From Diaphorobacter aerolatus (GTDB taxonomy: Bacteria > Pseudomonadota > Gammaproteobacteria > Burkholderiales > Burkholderiaceae_C), in contig NZ_CP060783.1 of NCBI RefSeq assembly GCF_014489535.1, forward strand, positions 3,369,501 through 3,433,500: a DNA stretch of 64,000 bases, written 5' to 3'. Below are positions 32,382 to 42,222 of this stretch, piece after piece. Positions within the stretch are counted from its first letter, which is position 1, and every line of letters starts with the position of its first letter. The notes beneath the pieces are model-generated. The model saw only the letters and a program-made list of their open reading frames with translations, was not told the origin of the DNA and did no database searches. A program made the position numbers and the translations under genes.

Positions 32382-33103
32382 GCAGCGTGGCTCGTGGTGA
32401 GTGTGACGAGGCCGCGCGGTGTGGACAGCGTTGCGCGGATGGCGGGTGTGCTTGCGTGCTCGATGGTGATGTGCGCGCGCGGCAGCCCCGCGGCATCGAG
32501 CGCGTCGCGCAGCAACTGCGCGTCGGGGTGTTCGAGTTGCAGCGCGTCGAGCCGAACACCGCTTGGCGGCAGGCTGTCGCATGGGTGCACGTCACCCCAT
32601 TGAATCAACGTGGGCAGGCAGCCGCTCATCAGCCGCTGGCCGTCGTCGCGCACGGTGATCTGCCATTCGAGCAGGCCCGTGGCCGTGGGGCGGCTGGCGT
32701 GAATCAGGGTGCCGCGATCAACGCCGAGCTGTGTTCTCCATGCCGCGTGAGCCCGTGCAAGATCGGGCACGGCGGCGACCCAGTGAATGAGTTGCGGACC
32801 GTGCTGCGCGACTTGCGCAAGCAGCACGGGATCGTCCATGTCGAACCAGCGCTGCTGGCCCGCCGAGCGCGTCGGCACCGCTTTTGCATCGAGCGCGATG
32901 ATCTCCAGATAGGCACGCGGAAATGCAGCGCACGCCACGTTGATCAGCCGGTTGTGGGTGCCCATGAGCGGGTGTTCGCCGCCCGCATCGGGTATCACGC
33001 CCAAGGTCTTTTCGCACCAGCGAACGCCCTCGTTCAAGGTGTCGGCGAGGACGACGAGGTGGTCAAGACGTGATGCGTTTGCAGCATTCATCATCATCAT
33101 CAC
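32378..33103 (-). CDS. VOC/glyoxalase-like domain protein
   Basis: A 241-residue protein with a glyoxalase-like beginning, LDHLVVLADTLNEGVRWCEKTLGV, then HPLMGTHNRLINV and YLEIIALD, the pattern of the Glyoxalase_3 group of the vicinal oxygen chelate superfamily. These use a metal to act on diverse small molecules. The ATG run at the start makes the precise initiation codon uncertain (five consecutive Met codons or near). It overlaps the PhzF gene upstream and the dehydratase gene downstream by 4 bp each. Confidence 0.72.
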   Translation of the reverse strand: MMMMMNAANASRLDHLVVLADTLNEGVRWCEKTLGVIPDAGGEHPLMGTHNRLINVACAAFPRAYLEIIALDAKAVPTRSAGQQRWFDMDDPVLLAQVAQHGPQLIHWVAAVPDLARAHAAWRTQLGVDRGTLIHASRPTATGLLEWQITVRDDGQRLMSGCLPTLIQWGDVHPCDSLPPSGVRLDALQLEHPDAQLLRDALDAAGLPRAHITIEHASTPAIRATLSTPRGLVTLTTSHAA

Positions 33104-34025
33104 AGATTGACCGTTCCCTGAATGCAGGTGTTGCAGGCGCCGCCCACCCAGGCCTGGCCCTGGGCATCGCGCGAGATGTGTACGCGGCCCTCGCGGTCGA
33201 TGCAGGTGCCCTGGCTTGCGACGTAGGGCGCTTCGATGTGGCCTTCATCGATCAGCCATTGCGCGAAACTTGCATTGAAGCTGCCGGTGGTCGGGTCCTC
33301 GACCGAGGCCGTTGCGGAGTTGAAGAATACGCGCACCTCGATATCGGGAGAGTGCTCGGTGGGGCTGCGTCCGAAGGCGCGCGCCTCGCGGCTCGAGCGG
33401 CCAATCAATGCAGTGTTGTGCGATGCGTAGCGGGCCCGATGCCGACCTCCAGATTCATCGCATAGAGCGCCGCACCGTCCGGTTGCAGCTCGAGCAGACG
33501 GTCAGCATCGCGCACCAGCAGCGCCAGGAACAGCGGGCCGTTGTCGAGCAGTTGGTAGTCCACGATCTCATCGCGCCGCAGTCCCAGAGCGGCGAGCGCA
33601 GACCTGAGTTGTTCATCGCTGGCGGCTCGGCGAGTGGACTGCGGTGCGGCGAACGCAAGCGGTGCGCTCGCCTGGCCGTCGTCCACGCGTATCGGTATGA
33701 GTCCCTTTGCGCACTCCTGAATCACTTGGCCTTCCTGCTTTGGCTTGCCACCCGCCTGCAGCCACGCGTGGCAGGTGCCCAGCGTGGGATGGCCCGCGAA
33801 CGGAAGCTCGGTGCCCGGCGTGAAAATGCGCACGCGGTAGTCGGCACCGGGCTGCGTGGGCGGCAGCACGAAGGTGGTTTCCGACAGGTTGGTCCAGCGT
33901 GCGAAGGACTGCATCTGCGCATCGCTCAATCCCTCACCATCAAGGACGACGGCAAGCGGGTTGCCTTTGTAGGCGGACGATGAAAATACATCGATCTGCA
34001 TGAAGCGGCGTGCTTTGGGGTTCAT
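33100..34025 (-). CDS. PhzF-family epimerase/isomerase, frameshifted in this sequence
   Basis: The N-terminal half has the PhzF signature MQIDVFSSSAYKGNPLAVVL and LSETTFVLPPTQPGADYRVR, with FTPGTELPFAGHPTLG (the catalytic Glu region). The frame breaks at the GGGCCC at 33432-33437; one added base gives GIGARYASHNTALIGRSSRE and leads into the C-terminal half (DPTTGSFNASFAQWLID, then GHIEAPYVASQGTCIDREG), the expected second lobe. The repaired enzyme is about 308 residues. The PhzF group includes phenazine-pathway isomerase and other proteins of unsettled function. The ATG at 34025 is used; a TTG at 34037 and an ATG at 34001 are alternatives. Confidence 0.82.
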
Positions 34026-34033
34026 GGAACGCC

Positions 34034-34657
34034 TCAACTGATCTGCATGTCGAGCACGCCGCGCGCGCCACTGCGCTCCACCAGCGACTGGAACCAGCGG
34101 TCGATGTTCGGCATGGCGGGCCGCTGTAGCGGCAACCCAAACCAGCGATGGATTTCGCAGCCGACGGGAATGTCGGCCATGGTGAAGGCGTCGCCCGTCA
34201 TGTAGGCATGTGTGGCGAGATGCGCTTCGAGCATCGCAAGCAGCGGCACCGTGGCGTTCACCGAATGCACGATGCGTGCGTCGTCGCGCTGGTCGGCGGG
34301 TGTTCTGATGAGCTGGATGAAGGCGTCGCGTCCAGCGGGGTTAAATGCGGTCTGCTGCCAGTCCATCCACTGCTCGGCGACGAACCGCGCCTGGATGTTG
34401 TCGGGATAGAGACCGCCATGCGCATAGCGCGCACAGAGATAACGCACGATGACGTTGGATTCCCAGAGGCGGTAGCCGTCCTCATCCTCGATGAGCGGAA
34501 CGAGGCCGTTGGGATTGTGGCCCAGATATTCGGCCTCACGCACCAGACCGAACTGGCCACCGGCATCGGTGCGCTGCAGGGTCAGGTCGAGTTCCTGGGC
34601 TGTCCAGATCACCTTGCGGACGTTGATCGAAGAAGTTCTACCCCAAAGTCTCAACAT
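34034..34657 (-). CDS. Glutathione S-transferase
   Basis: A 207-residue two-domain GST. The N-terminal thioredoxin-like domain begins MLRLWGRTSSINVRKVIWTA, with a Ser-rich catalytic segment, and the glutathione-binding motif is NGLVPLIEDEDGYRLWESNV (cis-Pro and Glu-Ser). The C-terminal helical domain follows, with AYMTGDAFTMADIPVGCEIH. It is the first gene of the operon that continues with the PhzF-like, VOC-like and dehydratase genes, 8 bp before the PhzF start. Specificity unknown. Confidence 0.88.
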   Translation of the reverse strand: MLRLWGRTSSINVRKVIWTAQELDLTLQRTDAGGQFGLVREAEYLGHNPNGLVPLIEDEDGYRLWESNVIVRYLCARYAHGGLYPDNIQARFVAEQWMDWQQTAFNPAGRDAFIQLIRTPADQRDDARIVHSVNATVPLLAMLEAHLATHAYMTGDAFTMADIPVGCEIHRWFGLPLQRPAMPNIDRWFQSLVERSGARGVLDMQIS

Positions 34658-34778
34658 GGCTTTTTGCTTTCTCTGTTACTTCATGGCGAAGCCTTGCGGC
34701 TTCGATGGATGATTCGTTTCGAGACGCCAACAAGGCGCTTCAAGCGTCGTCTTTCGGAACGTGCACATCCATGGATGT

Positions 34779-35965
34779 TCATTGGGCTGCCAGCTCGTCC
34801 TTGATCGTTGCGGCCAGCGCGGCGATGGCGGTATTGATCTGCTCGACACTGGCGGTCACGAAGGACAGGCGCAGGGTGCGCACGTCGGCGTTGTCCGCGT
34901 AGAAGGCGGCGCCGGGCACGAAGGCGACATTGCGGTCCACGGCCTTGGGCAGGAGCCTGGCGGTGTCGATGCCTTCGGGCAGTCGAAGCCACAGGAACAT
35001 GCCGCCCTTGGGACGATTCCACTGCACGTCGAGGCCCTTCATTTCGCGGTCGAGCGCGGCGACCATGGCATCGCATTGTTCCTTGTAAAGCGTGCGGATC
35101 TGCGGCACGTGGCGATCAAGAAAGCCACCCTTCATCACTTCGGAGATCAGGCGCTGGTTGAAGCTCGGCGTGTGCAGATCGGCCGCCTGCTTGGCTTGCA
35201 GCAGCTTCGGGTAGATGTTCTTTGGCGCGACGATGTAGCCCAGGCGCAGGCCGGGAGCGAGCACCTTGGAGAACGAGCCCATGTAGATCGAGCCCTCGGG
35301 GTTGCGCGCGGTGAGCGGCAGCGGCGGCTGTTCGTCGAACCACAGATCGCCATAGGGTTGTCCTCGACCAGCGGAATGCCGAGTTCGCGGGCCTTGGCAA
35401 CCAGCGCGGCGCGGCGCGCTTCGGTCATGGTGCGGCCGGTGGGATTCTGGAAGTTCGGCAGCAGATACATGAAGCGGGCCTTGTCGGCGCCCGTGCCCGC
35501 CTTGGCGACGAAGTCCTCGACCAGCGGGCCTTCCTCGTCGCTTGCGACCGACACCACGTTCGGCTCCATCGGCGAGAACGCTTGCAGCGCCCCGAGGTAA
35601 GTGGGCGTCTCCACCAGAATGCGGCTGCCCGCGTCGATCAGCACCTTGCCGATCAGGTCAAGCGCCTGCTGCGAGCCGGTGGTGATCAGGATCTGGTCGG
35701 GGCTGATGTCCCAGGGCAGGAATTGCGCAATCGCCTCGCGCAGCGGAATGTAGCCTTCGCTCGCGGCGTATTGCAGCGCCGAGGGGCCGTCGTTGTCGAG
35801 GATCGAGGCAGCGGCGGCCGCGAACTCGGTGATCGGAAAGGTCTTGGGCGAAGGCAGACCGCCCGCAAGGCTGATGATGCCGGGCTTCTCGGTCACCTTG
35901 AGGATCTCGCGGATCACCGAGGGGTTCATTTTTTCGGCACGTGCGGCCAGAGTCCATTGCGTCAT
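34779..35965 (-). CDS. PLP-dependent aminotransferase (class I/II, 2-aminoadipate type), frameshifted in this sequence
   Basis: The N-terminal two thirds reads MTQWTLAARAEKMNPSVIRE, then SLAGGLPSPKTFPITE and LLPNFQNPTGRTMTEARRAA, as in LysN/2-aminoadipate and MocR-type aminotransferases. It breaks at the G run 35355-35357 (plus strand); one added base gives EDNPYGDLWFDEQ, and the rest (YMGSFSKVLAPGLRLGYIVA, with the PLP lysine) continues to 34779. The repaired protein is about 395 residues. It transfers amino groups from an unknown amino acid to a 2-oxo acid. LysE and a MocR-type regulator are encoded just beyond its start, which suggests a link to amino-acid export or turnover. Confidence 0.85.
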
Positions 35966-36119
35966 GTTGCTTGCTTCTTGTGTAGGCAGCCCATGCGCGC
36001 GGCGCGCGGGCTTGCGGTGAGTGATTGCAGGGTGAGTGTCATGCCGTCGCGAGGGGGCGTGAGCAGCATTTTCGCTGCGGATTGCCTGCGCGCGGCGAAC
36101 ATCAGGGTTTTGCCGACGT

Positions 36120-36719
36120 TCATGTCCGCATCATCCAATAGGAGGTAGCCACCAGGATCAAAGCCATGAAACGGTTGAACCACAGGAGCCGCTGCCCGCT
36201 TGCCAGCCAGTTGCGCAGCAGCGCACCGATGCAGGCATAGAGCAGGTTGCTCGACAGGGCGAAGACCGCCATCACGGGAAGGACGATGACCAGGCGTTGC
36301 AGGCCGTCGTCGCGACCGATGATCCAGCTGCCAACGATGGTGAGCGCCAGCATCCAGGCCTTGATGTTCACGAATTGCAGCGCCGCGCCTTGCCAGAAGC
36401 CGATGTTCATGCGCGAAGCGTCGGCCTGCGAGAGTTTGCCGCTGCCGCTGAGTTTGAAGGCCAGCCAGAGCAGATAGCCGATACCGACGATCTTCACGCC
36501 CCAGCGCAGCGCCGGCACGGCGAGCAACACGGCTCCGAGACCTGCGGAACACAGCACCAGCAGAGCACACCAGCCCACTGGCACGGCGAACACGAAACGC
36601 ATCGCCGGACGAATGCCGCGATTAGCCGCAAGCGCTGCCGAGAGCGTGGTATTCGGGCCGGGCGTGAAGCTCATGGCCGTGGCGAGAACCAGCAAGGCGG
36701 TGAATTCGGCGAGGGGCAT
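36120..36719 (-). CDS. LysE-family amino-acid exporter
   Basis: A 199-residue protein with six hydrophobic segments and the LysE/RhtB N-terminal motif FTPGPNTTLSAALAANRGI. Members export lysine, homoserine, threonine or similar compounds. The gene is divergent from the MocR-type regulator at 36869, and the 149 bp between them hold a clear inverted repeat, so regulation of the exporter by that protein is likely though not proven. Confidence 0.87.
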   Translation of the reverse strand: MPLAEFTALLVLATAMSFTPGPNTTLSAALAANRGIRPAMRFVFAVPVGWCALLVLCSAGLGAVLLAVPALRWGVKIVGIGYLLWLAFKLSGSGKLSQADASRMNIGFWQGAALQFVNIKAWMLALTIVGSWIIGRDDGLQRLVIVLPVMAVFALSSNLLYACIGALLRNWLASGQRLLWFNRFMALILVATSYWMMRT

Positions 36720-36805
36720 CGATGAAAGGTTGGATGGATTGCTTTGTATTCACTGTAGGATAAATAGCCATTACAGTACCTATACAGTTCGCTCTACAAA
36801 ATCAC

Positions 36806-36837
36806 GATCTGTATCGGCCTGTTTGCCAATACAGATC
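36806..36837. promoter_or_regulatory. Inverted repeat between LysE and MocR genes, probable operator
   Basis: GATCTGTAT (36806-36814) and ATACAGATC (36829-36837) are exact reverse complements with a 14 bp spacer; extending by three bases adds one mismatch. Two further ATACAGT/TTACAGT-like half-sites lie at 36770-36790. The spacing and position between divergent genes fit a GntR/MocR operator. Confidence 0.65.
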
Positions 36838-36868
36838 GGCGTGTGGAACTTTTCAGCATTACACCGCC

Positions 36869-38350
36869 ATGGCCCTTACCCGCACACCCGATCAGACCCT
36901 TACCGAGCAATTGGCCGAGCGCTTTGCCGAGCGCATCCGCACGCGGCTTTTACCTGCCGGTGCCAAGCTGCCTTCGGTGCGCGCCTGCGCGCATCAGCAG
37001 GGCGTGAGCGCATACACGGTGGTCGCCGCATACGACAAGCTGCTGGCGCAGGGCCTGATCGACGCGCGCAGCCAGCGCGGCTTCTTCGTGCGTGACGTGC
37101 TTCAGAAAAACGCCTCCGCTCAGGCATCCGATGCGTCTCGCCCGGGGCGAAGGGCCAGCGGCGGAAGTCCATCCGCTGTCGCCTCTGGGCGTGATGCCGC
37201 CGCGCTCGTCGGGCTCGCTGATCAACGCCACCTCGCTGATGCGCGGCATGTTCTACCAGGCGTCGAACAAGCCTCAGCCGGGTTCGGGCGTGCTGCCGGT
37301 GAGCTGGCTTGAGGAGGCGCGCTTCATGCCCGCAGCGGTGCGCAAGATCACCACCATCGAAACGCTGCGGGCCGGCTCGCTGAGCTACGGGGAGCCGCTC
37401 GGCGATACCGGGCTGCGCTCGGTGCTCGCGCAGCGGCTTGCGGACGTCAACATCTCGGCCCTGCCGAGCCAGATCATGACCACGGTCGGGGCCACACATG
37501 CGCTGGACATCGTGAGCCGCACCGTCCTCAAGGCGGGCGATCCGGTGATGGTCGAGGAACCGGGCTGGTCGCTCGAATACGCGCGGCTCGATGCGCTCGG
37601 CATGCGCGTGCTGCCGGTGCCGCGTGGCCCGGACGGACCCGATCTGGCGGTGATGGCGCATTATTGCGAGACCTATGCCCCAAACTCTACGTGAGCGTGA
37701 GCGTGCTGCACAACCCCACGGGCTACAGCCTGTCGCCGGGCAGCGCGCACCAGATCCTGCAACTGGCCGAGCGCTTCAATTTCCATGTCGTCGAAGACGA
37801 CACCTATGGTCACATCGCGCCCGAGCACGCGACACGGCTGTCGAGTCTGGACGGGCTCAAGCGCACGATCTATGTGAACGGTTTTGCCAAGATTCTCGCG
37901 CCCAACTGGCGCATCGGCTACATCGCCACGCCGCCCGAACTGGTCGACCGGCTGCTCGACACCAAGCTGTTGTCCACGCTGACGACGCCGAGCATTCTGG
38001 AGAAGGCGCTGGCGCTGTGCATCGAGCAAGGCCAGTTGCGCCGCCACGCGGAGCGCATGCGCCAGCGCATCGCCACGGCACGTTCGCGCAGCGTGCAACT
38101 GGCGCTGGAGGCCGGTTGCACCTTCGCGGCGGAGCCTTCGGGCATGTTCGGCTGGGTGGACACCGGCGTGGACACCGACATGCTCGCGCAGCGCATGCTC
38201 GACGAGGGCTACCTGATTGCACCCGGCGCGCTGTTCCATGCCACCCGCAGGCCCTGCACCCTCATGCGCATCAACTTCGCGAACACGCTCGACCCACAGT
38301 TCTGGCGCGTCTGGAAGCGTGTCGTGGCCGAAAGCCAGGCGCGCGGTTGA
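36869..38350 (+). CDS. MocR-type (GntR-aminotransferase) transcriptional regulator, twice frameshifted in this sequence
   Basis: The N-terminal GntR winged helix is RLLPAGAKLPSVRACAHQQG followed by VSAYTVVAAYDKLLAQGLID. A fold-type I aminotransferase-like domain follows (SYGEPLGDTGLRSVLAQRL, VEEPGWSLEYARLDALGMRV, NGFAKILAPNWRIGYIAT with the PLP lysine). The frame shifts near 37141-37147 (CCCGGGG; two bases short, or one too many) and again at the C run 37678-37681, where one added C gives ETYAPKLYVSVSVLHNPTGY. The repaired protein is about 494 residues, typical for MocR. It faces LysE across a likely operator and is probably autoregulated. Confidence 0.85.
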
Positions 38351-38650
38351 TCGCATCCGTCAGCCCAAAGAATCGTGAATTTGTTAACGGAGACACAAAA
38401 AACTAACAAATGGATTCATTCAACCCTTCGCGCGAATGGTCTTCGCCGACGGGGAAAAATGGGCGCCATGAGGGGATTTTGAGAGGGAACCACGCGCATT
38501 CAGATCATTTTGTATGCCCTGTTGCTTTTCCCGTTACTTGCGATATATAGCTAGTGATAGTGAGAACTCGGTATCATTCAATTTACATTCTGAAATGCAG
38601 GCAAGCTGGTGCGAGCGAAGTGAGAGGTGGCCTGCGCACATGGAGAACCA
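38351..38650. other. Gap upstream of the chemotaxis operon
   Basis: 300 bp that should hold the operon promoter. I looked for a flagellar sigma-28 pattern (TAAA-N15-GCCGATAA) and found none convincing. A GGAGAA ribosome binding site ends it. Confidence 0.35.
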
Positions 38651-39090
38651 ATGCAATCTACGCTGACAAGTACTGGCGATCCCGCGATTCCGGTGTCGGT
38701 GCTGACGGTTGCCGAATTGCAGGATTCGCTGTTGATGGTGATGCACGATCTCCACCGTCTGGAAGGCCTGCTGGGTGATGCCACCGACAATCTGCTGCAG
38801 CGCTTCGGCGAGGCCGACGGTTTGCTGAGCGACGACGTGGTGGCGCAGTCGGTACGCCTTGGGCAGGCGCGCGCAGCCCTGCGCAGCGCGGTCACCGAAC
38901 TGCAGTTTCACGACATGGCGACCCAGTTGATTTCGCATACCACCCGGGTCGTGCGCTCCTGTGCATTCCAGTTGGGCGCCGAGGCCATGGATCAGGCCGA
39001 TGAAGCCGCAGCGCCGCCCGATGCCGCGCCGTCTCGCCCAATCCGGTCACGCAAAGCGAGATGGCGGCGGGCTCCATCGAGCTGTTCTGA
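38651..39090 (+). CDS. CheZ-like chemotaxis protein at the head of the che operon, frameshifted near its end
   Basis: The intact frame gives MQSTLTSTGDPAIPVSVLTV, helices LQDSLLMVMHDLHRLEGLLG and LLQRFGEADGLLSDD, and TELQFHDMATQLISHTTRVV, which recalls the FQD-x-x-Q catalytic helix of CheZ phosphatases (the Asp and Gln of FHDMATQ). The frame then breaks at the C run 39037-39039; one added C gives RPNPVTQSEMAAGSIELF and a stop at 39088-39090, 146 residues in all. Small CheZ-like proteins of this kind are CheY phosphatases in some species. The call is from motif and position next to cheY; the sequence is too short to be sure. Confidence 0.55.
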
Positions 39091-39165
39091 AGCTCAGTCT
39101 ATTGCCCGTTCCCGCGCCAAACGACTCACACCGTATTAATAAAAGTAGATAAAGGTTCCCTTCAA

Positions 39166-39528
39166 ATGCCGTCCATTCTCGCTGTTGATGATTCGCCCTC
39201 CATGCGCAAGATGGTGTCGTTCACGCTGACCGGAGCGGGCTACCACGTCGTGGAGGCGGTGGATGGGCAGGATGCACTCGAAAAGGCGGAATTGCACGAC
39301 ATCGATCTGGTGCTGGCCGACCAGAACATGCCTTTTCTCGACGGAATCGGCCTCACGCGCAAGCTGCGCGAACACCCGAAGTTCAAGACCACGCCGATCC
39401 TGATCCTGACCACCGAATCGAGCGAGCAGATGAAGCAGGCGGGACGCGCTGCGGGCGCCACAGGCTGGCTGGTCAAGCCGTTCGATCCGAACCGCCTGAT
39501 CGAAGTGATCCAGAAGGTTCTGCGCTGA
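39166..39528 (+). CDS. cheY: Chemotaxis response regulator CheY
   Basis: A 120-residue stand-alone receiver domain. The acidic pocket is D8-D9 (LAVDDSPSMRKM), the phosphoacceptor is D52 (DLVLADQNMPFLDG), the switch Thr is T82 (ILILTTESS) and the conserved Lys is K104 (WLVKPFDPNRL). No output domain is attached. It is phosphorylated by CheA and would bind the flagellar motor or a sink; here it lies directly before cheA. Confidence 0.93.
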   Translation: MPSILAVDDSPSMRKMVSFTLTGAGYHVVEAVDGQDALEKAELHDIDLVLADQNMPFLDGIGLTRKLREHPKFKTTPILILTTESSEQMKQAGRAAGATGWLVKPFDPNRLIEVIQKVLR

Positions 39529-39570
39529 GGCGCAGGCCTCAGCCTTACCGCGATCCATTTGGAGCACAGC

Positions 39571-41723
39571 ATGGCCGACACCCACCCACACGGAGCGGGC
39601 GCGGGCGCACCAGCACCCTTCGACCTCAGTCAGTTCTACCAGATCTTCTTCGACGAGGCGGCGGAGAACCTCGAGCAGATGGAGCAGATGTTGCTGCACG
39701 TCGATCTCGCCCATGCCAACGACGAACAGCTCAACGCAATCTTCCGTTGCGCCCATTCCATCAAGGGCGGCGCGGCGACGTTCGGCTTCACCGACATTGC
39801 CGAACTCACGCACCACATGGAATCGCTGCTTGATCGCGTGCGGCGGCGCGAGCTGTTCCTGGGCGCCGAACTGGTGGACGTGCTGCTGGACGCGGCCGAC
39901 CTGTCACGCGCGTTGCTGAGTCGCCATCAGCACGGCGAGACCAGTGAGCCGCCATCCGCCACCGCGCTGGTGCGCCGCATCAGCGATCTGGTCTCGGGCA
40001 GCCTGCGCAGCGCCCCGGGCATCGCCAGCGTATCCGAACGCGCGCACTCCGGTGCGCGAGACGATGCCGGCGCGCTGCGGCGACTGGCGCTGCGCATCGG
40101 CCCGATGCACAGCGCCGAAGCGGCCGACGAAGTTGCCGACCTGCTGATGAGCCTGCCCGACATGGTGCAACGCAACGAGCTTGCCGCGCCCGAGGGGAAT
40201 GCGCGTGCCATGGTGATCGAGACCCGCCTGTCGGATGATGATCTGCGCGACCTGCTGGCCTTTCATCTCTCGCAAGACCAGTTGGGGATCGACGAGATGA
40301 CCAGCGCCGTGGTGCAGGCGGCTGCTGCAAGGCAGCCCGCCTCTGACGATGCGCCTGCATTGGAGGTCATGGAGGACGAGTTTTTCGGGCTGTTCAGCGG
40401 CGCACCGGGGCTTCCTGCCGAGCTGGGCAGCGAGGCGGCAATCGCCACGGCCCGCGCCGCGCAGACGAGCAAACTCCATGGCGGTTTCGAGCACCGGGCC
40501 AGCAGCACGGCAGCGCATGTGGAAGCCGCCACCATCCGCGTGGCGGTCACCAAGGTGGATCAGCTCATCAACCTGGTCGGCGAATTGGTGATCACCCAGG
40601 CCATGCTGGCCCAGAACAGTCGCGATCTGGATTCGCGCCTGAATCAGCAACTGCTCGCGGGCCTTGCCGATTTGGAGCGCAACACCCGCGAGTTGCAGGA
40701 ATCGGTGATGTCGATCCGCATGATCCCCATGTCGGCGGTGTTCAACCGCTTTCCGCGCATGTTGCGCGATCTCGCGCTCAGGTGCGGCAAGAGCGTCGAA
40801 CTGATCACGCTGGGCGAGGCCACGGAGCTTGACAAGAGCATGGTCGAGAAGATCACCGATCCGCTCATGCATCTGGTGCGCAACAGCTGTGATCACGGCA
40901 TCGAGACACCGGCAGAGCGGGTCGCGGCGGGCAAGCCCGAGCATGGGACGATCACGCTCGCCGCCGCGCATCAGGGCGGTCAGATCATGATCGAGGTGCA
41001 CGATGACGGGCGAGGTCTTTCGCGCGAAAAGATCCTGCGCAAGGCACGCGAACGCGGCATGCCGGTGTCCGATGAGATGAGCGATCCGGATGTGTGGTCG
41101 CTGGTGTTCGAGCCGGGGTTCTCGACCGCTGACATGGTCACCGATCTGTCGGGGCGCGGCGTGGGAATGGACGTCGTCAAGCGCAGCATTCTGGCGCTCG
41201 GCGGCAGCGTGGAAATCGATTCCGCGAAGGCTATGGCACGCGCATTTCGGTGCGGCTGCCGCTCACGCTGGCGATCATGGACGGCATGTCGGTTGCGGTT
41301 GGCGACGAGGTCTACATCCTGCCCTTGGCCGCCGTGGTCGAGTCCTTTCAGGTGAGCGAGGGCAGCGTGAACACGGTGGCGCAGGGCGCGCCGCTCGTGA
41401 AGGTGCGTGACGAATTCATGCCGGTGGTGGAACTGCAAAGCCTGTTCGAGGTGCCGCGCAGCACGTCGAAGGCGCGTCATGCAGACATCATGGTCGTGGT
41501 GGAAGTCGAGGACAGCCGCGTGGCGCTGCGGGTCGATGAATTGCTCGGCCAGCACCAGGTCGTGGTGAAGAACCTCGAGAGCAACTATCGCAAGATTCCG
41601 AACGTGTCCGGCGCGACCATCATGGGAGACGGTTCCGTGGCGCTGATTCTGGATGCGACAGCCATCGTGCGGCGCGCGCGCAGTGCGCGTTCGCCCGCAC
41701 GCGATCTGGGAGAGCTGGTATGA
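39571..41723 (+). CDS. cheA: Chemotaxis histidine kinase CheA, frameshifted in this sequence
   Basis: The protein starts MADTHPHGAGAGAPAP. The P1 domain contains the phosphorylated His in FRCAHSIKGGAATFGFTD. After a long Ala-rich linker come the dimerisation helices (TKVDQLINLVGELVITQAML), the ATP-binding region (LVRNSCDHGIETPAERVAAG, VHDDGRGLSREKI) and the CheW-like P5 domain (PLTLAIMDGMSVAVGDEVYI). The frame is lost at 41223-41227 within VEIDSA; one added G restores VEIDSAEGYGTRISVRLP and the rest of P5 to the stop at 41723, giving about 717 residues. CheA couples receptors to CheY and CheB. cheW follows with a 4 bp overlap. Confidence 0.92.
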
Positions 41724-42214
41724 ACGACATGAGCGTGCAGCAGATGCCGGAAGCCACGGTGCCGGGCAAGGAGTACCTGACGTTTCGCATCGCCGACGAG
41801 GAGTACGGCATCGACATCCTCAAGGTCCGCGAGATCCGGCGCTATGAAACGCCCACACGCATCGCCCGCACACCCGTCTTCATCAAGGGCGTGGTGAACC
41901 TGCGCGGCACCATCGTGCCCATCGTCGATCTGCGCATGAAGCTGCACCTGCACGATGATCCGCACTACGGCGAGTTCACGGTGGTGATCATCCTGAACCT
42001 GCTGGATCGCGTGGTCGGCGTGGTCGTGGACTCCGTGAGCGATGTGCTCAAGCTGCAGCAAGACGAGATCAGCAGCGTGCCCGAGCTCGAATGCGCCATC
42101 GACCACGAATCCATCGAAGGACTTGGCAGCGTGGCTGGACGCATGCTGATCCTGCTCGACATCGAAAAGCTGATGTCCTCCGTGGACATGGGCCTGGTCC
42201 CTGCCGACGCCTGA
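41720..42214 (+). CDS. cheW: Chemotaxis coupling protein CheW
   Basis: A 164-residue single CheW domain: EYLTFRIADEEYGIDILKVR, GVVNLRGTIVPIVDLRMKLH (the interface with CheA P5) and DRVVGVVVDSVSDVLKLQ. It bridges CheA and receptors at the inner membrane. The ATG overlaps the cheA stop (ATGA), so the two are translationally coupled. No methyl-accepting receptor is encoded in this operon within the window. Confidence 0.93.
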   Translation: MNDMSVQQMPEATVPGKEYLTFRIADEEYGIDILKVREIRRYETPTRIARTPVFIKGVVNLRGTIVPIVDLRMKLHLHDDPHYGEFTVVIILNLLDRVVGVVVDSVSDVLKLQQDEISSVPELECAIDHESIEGLGSVAGRMLILLDIEKLMSSVDMGLVPADA

Positions 42215-42222
42215 GTGCAGCG

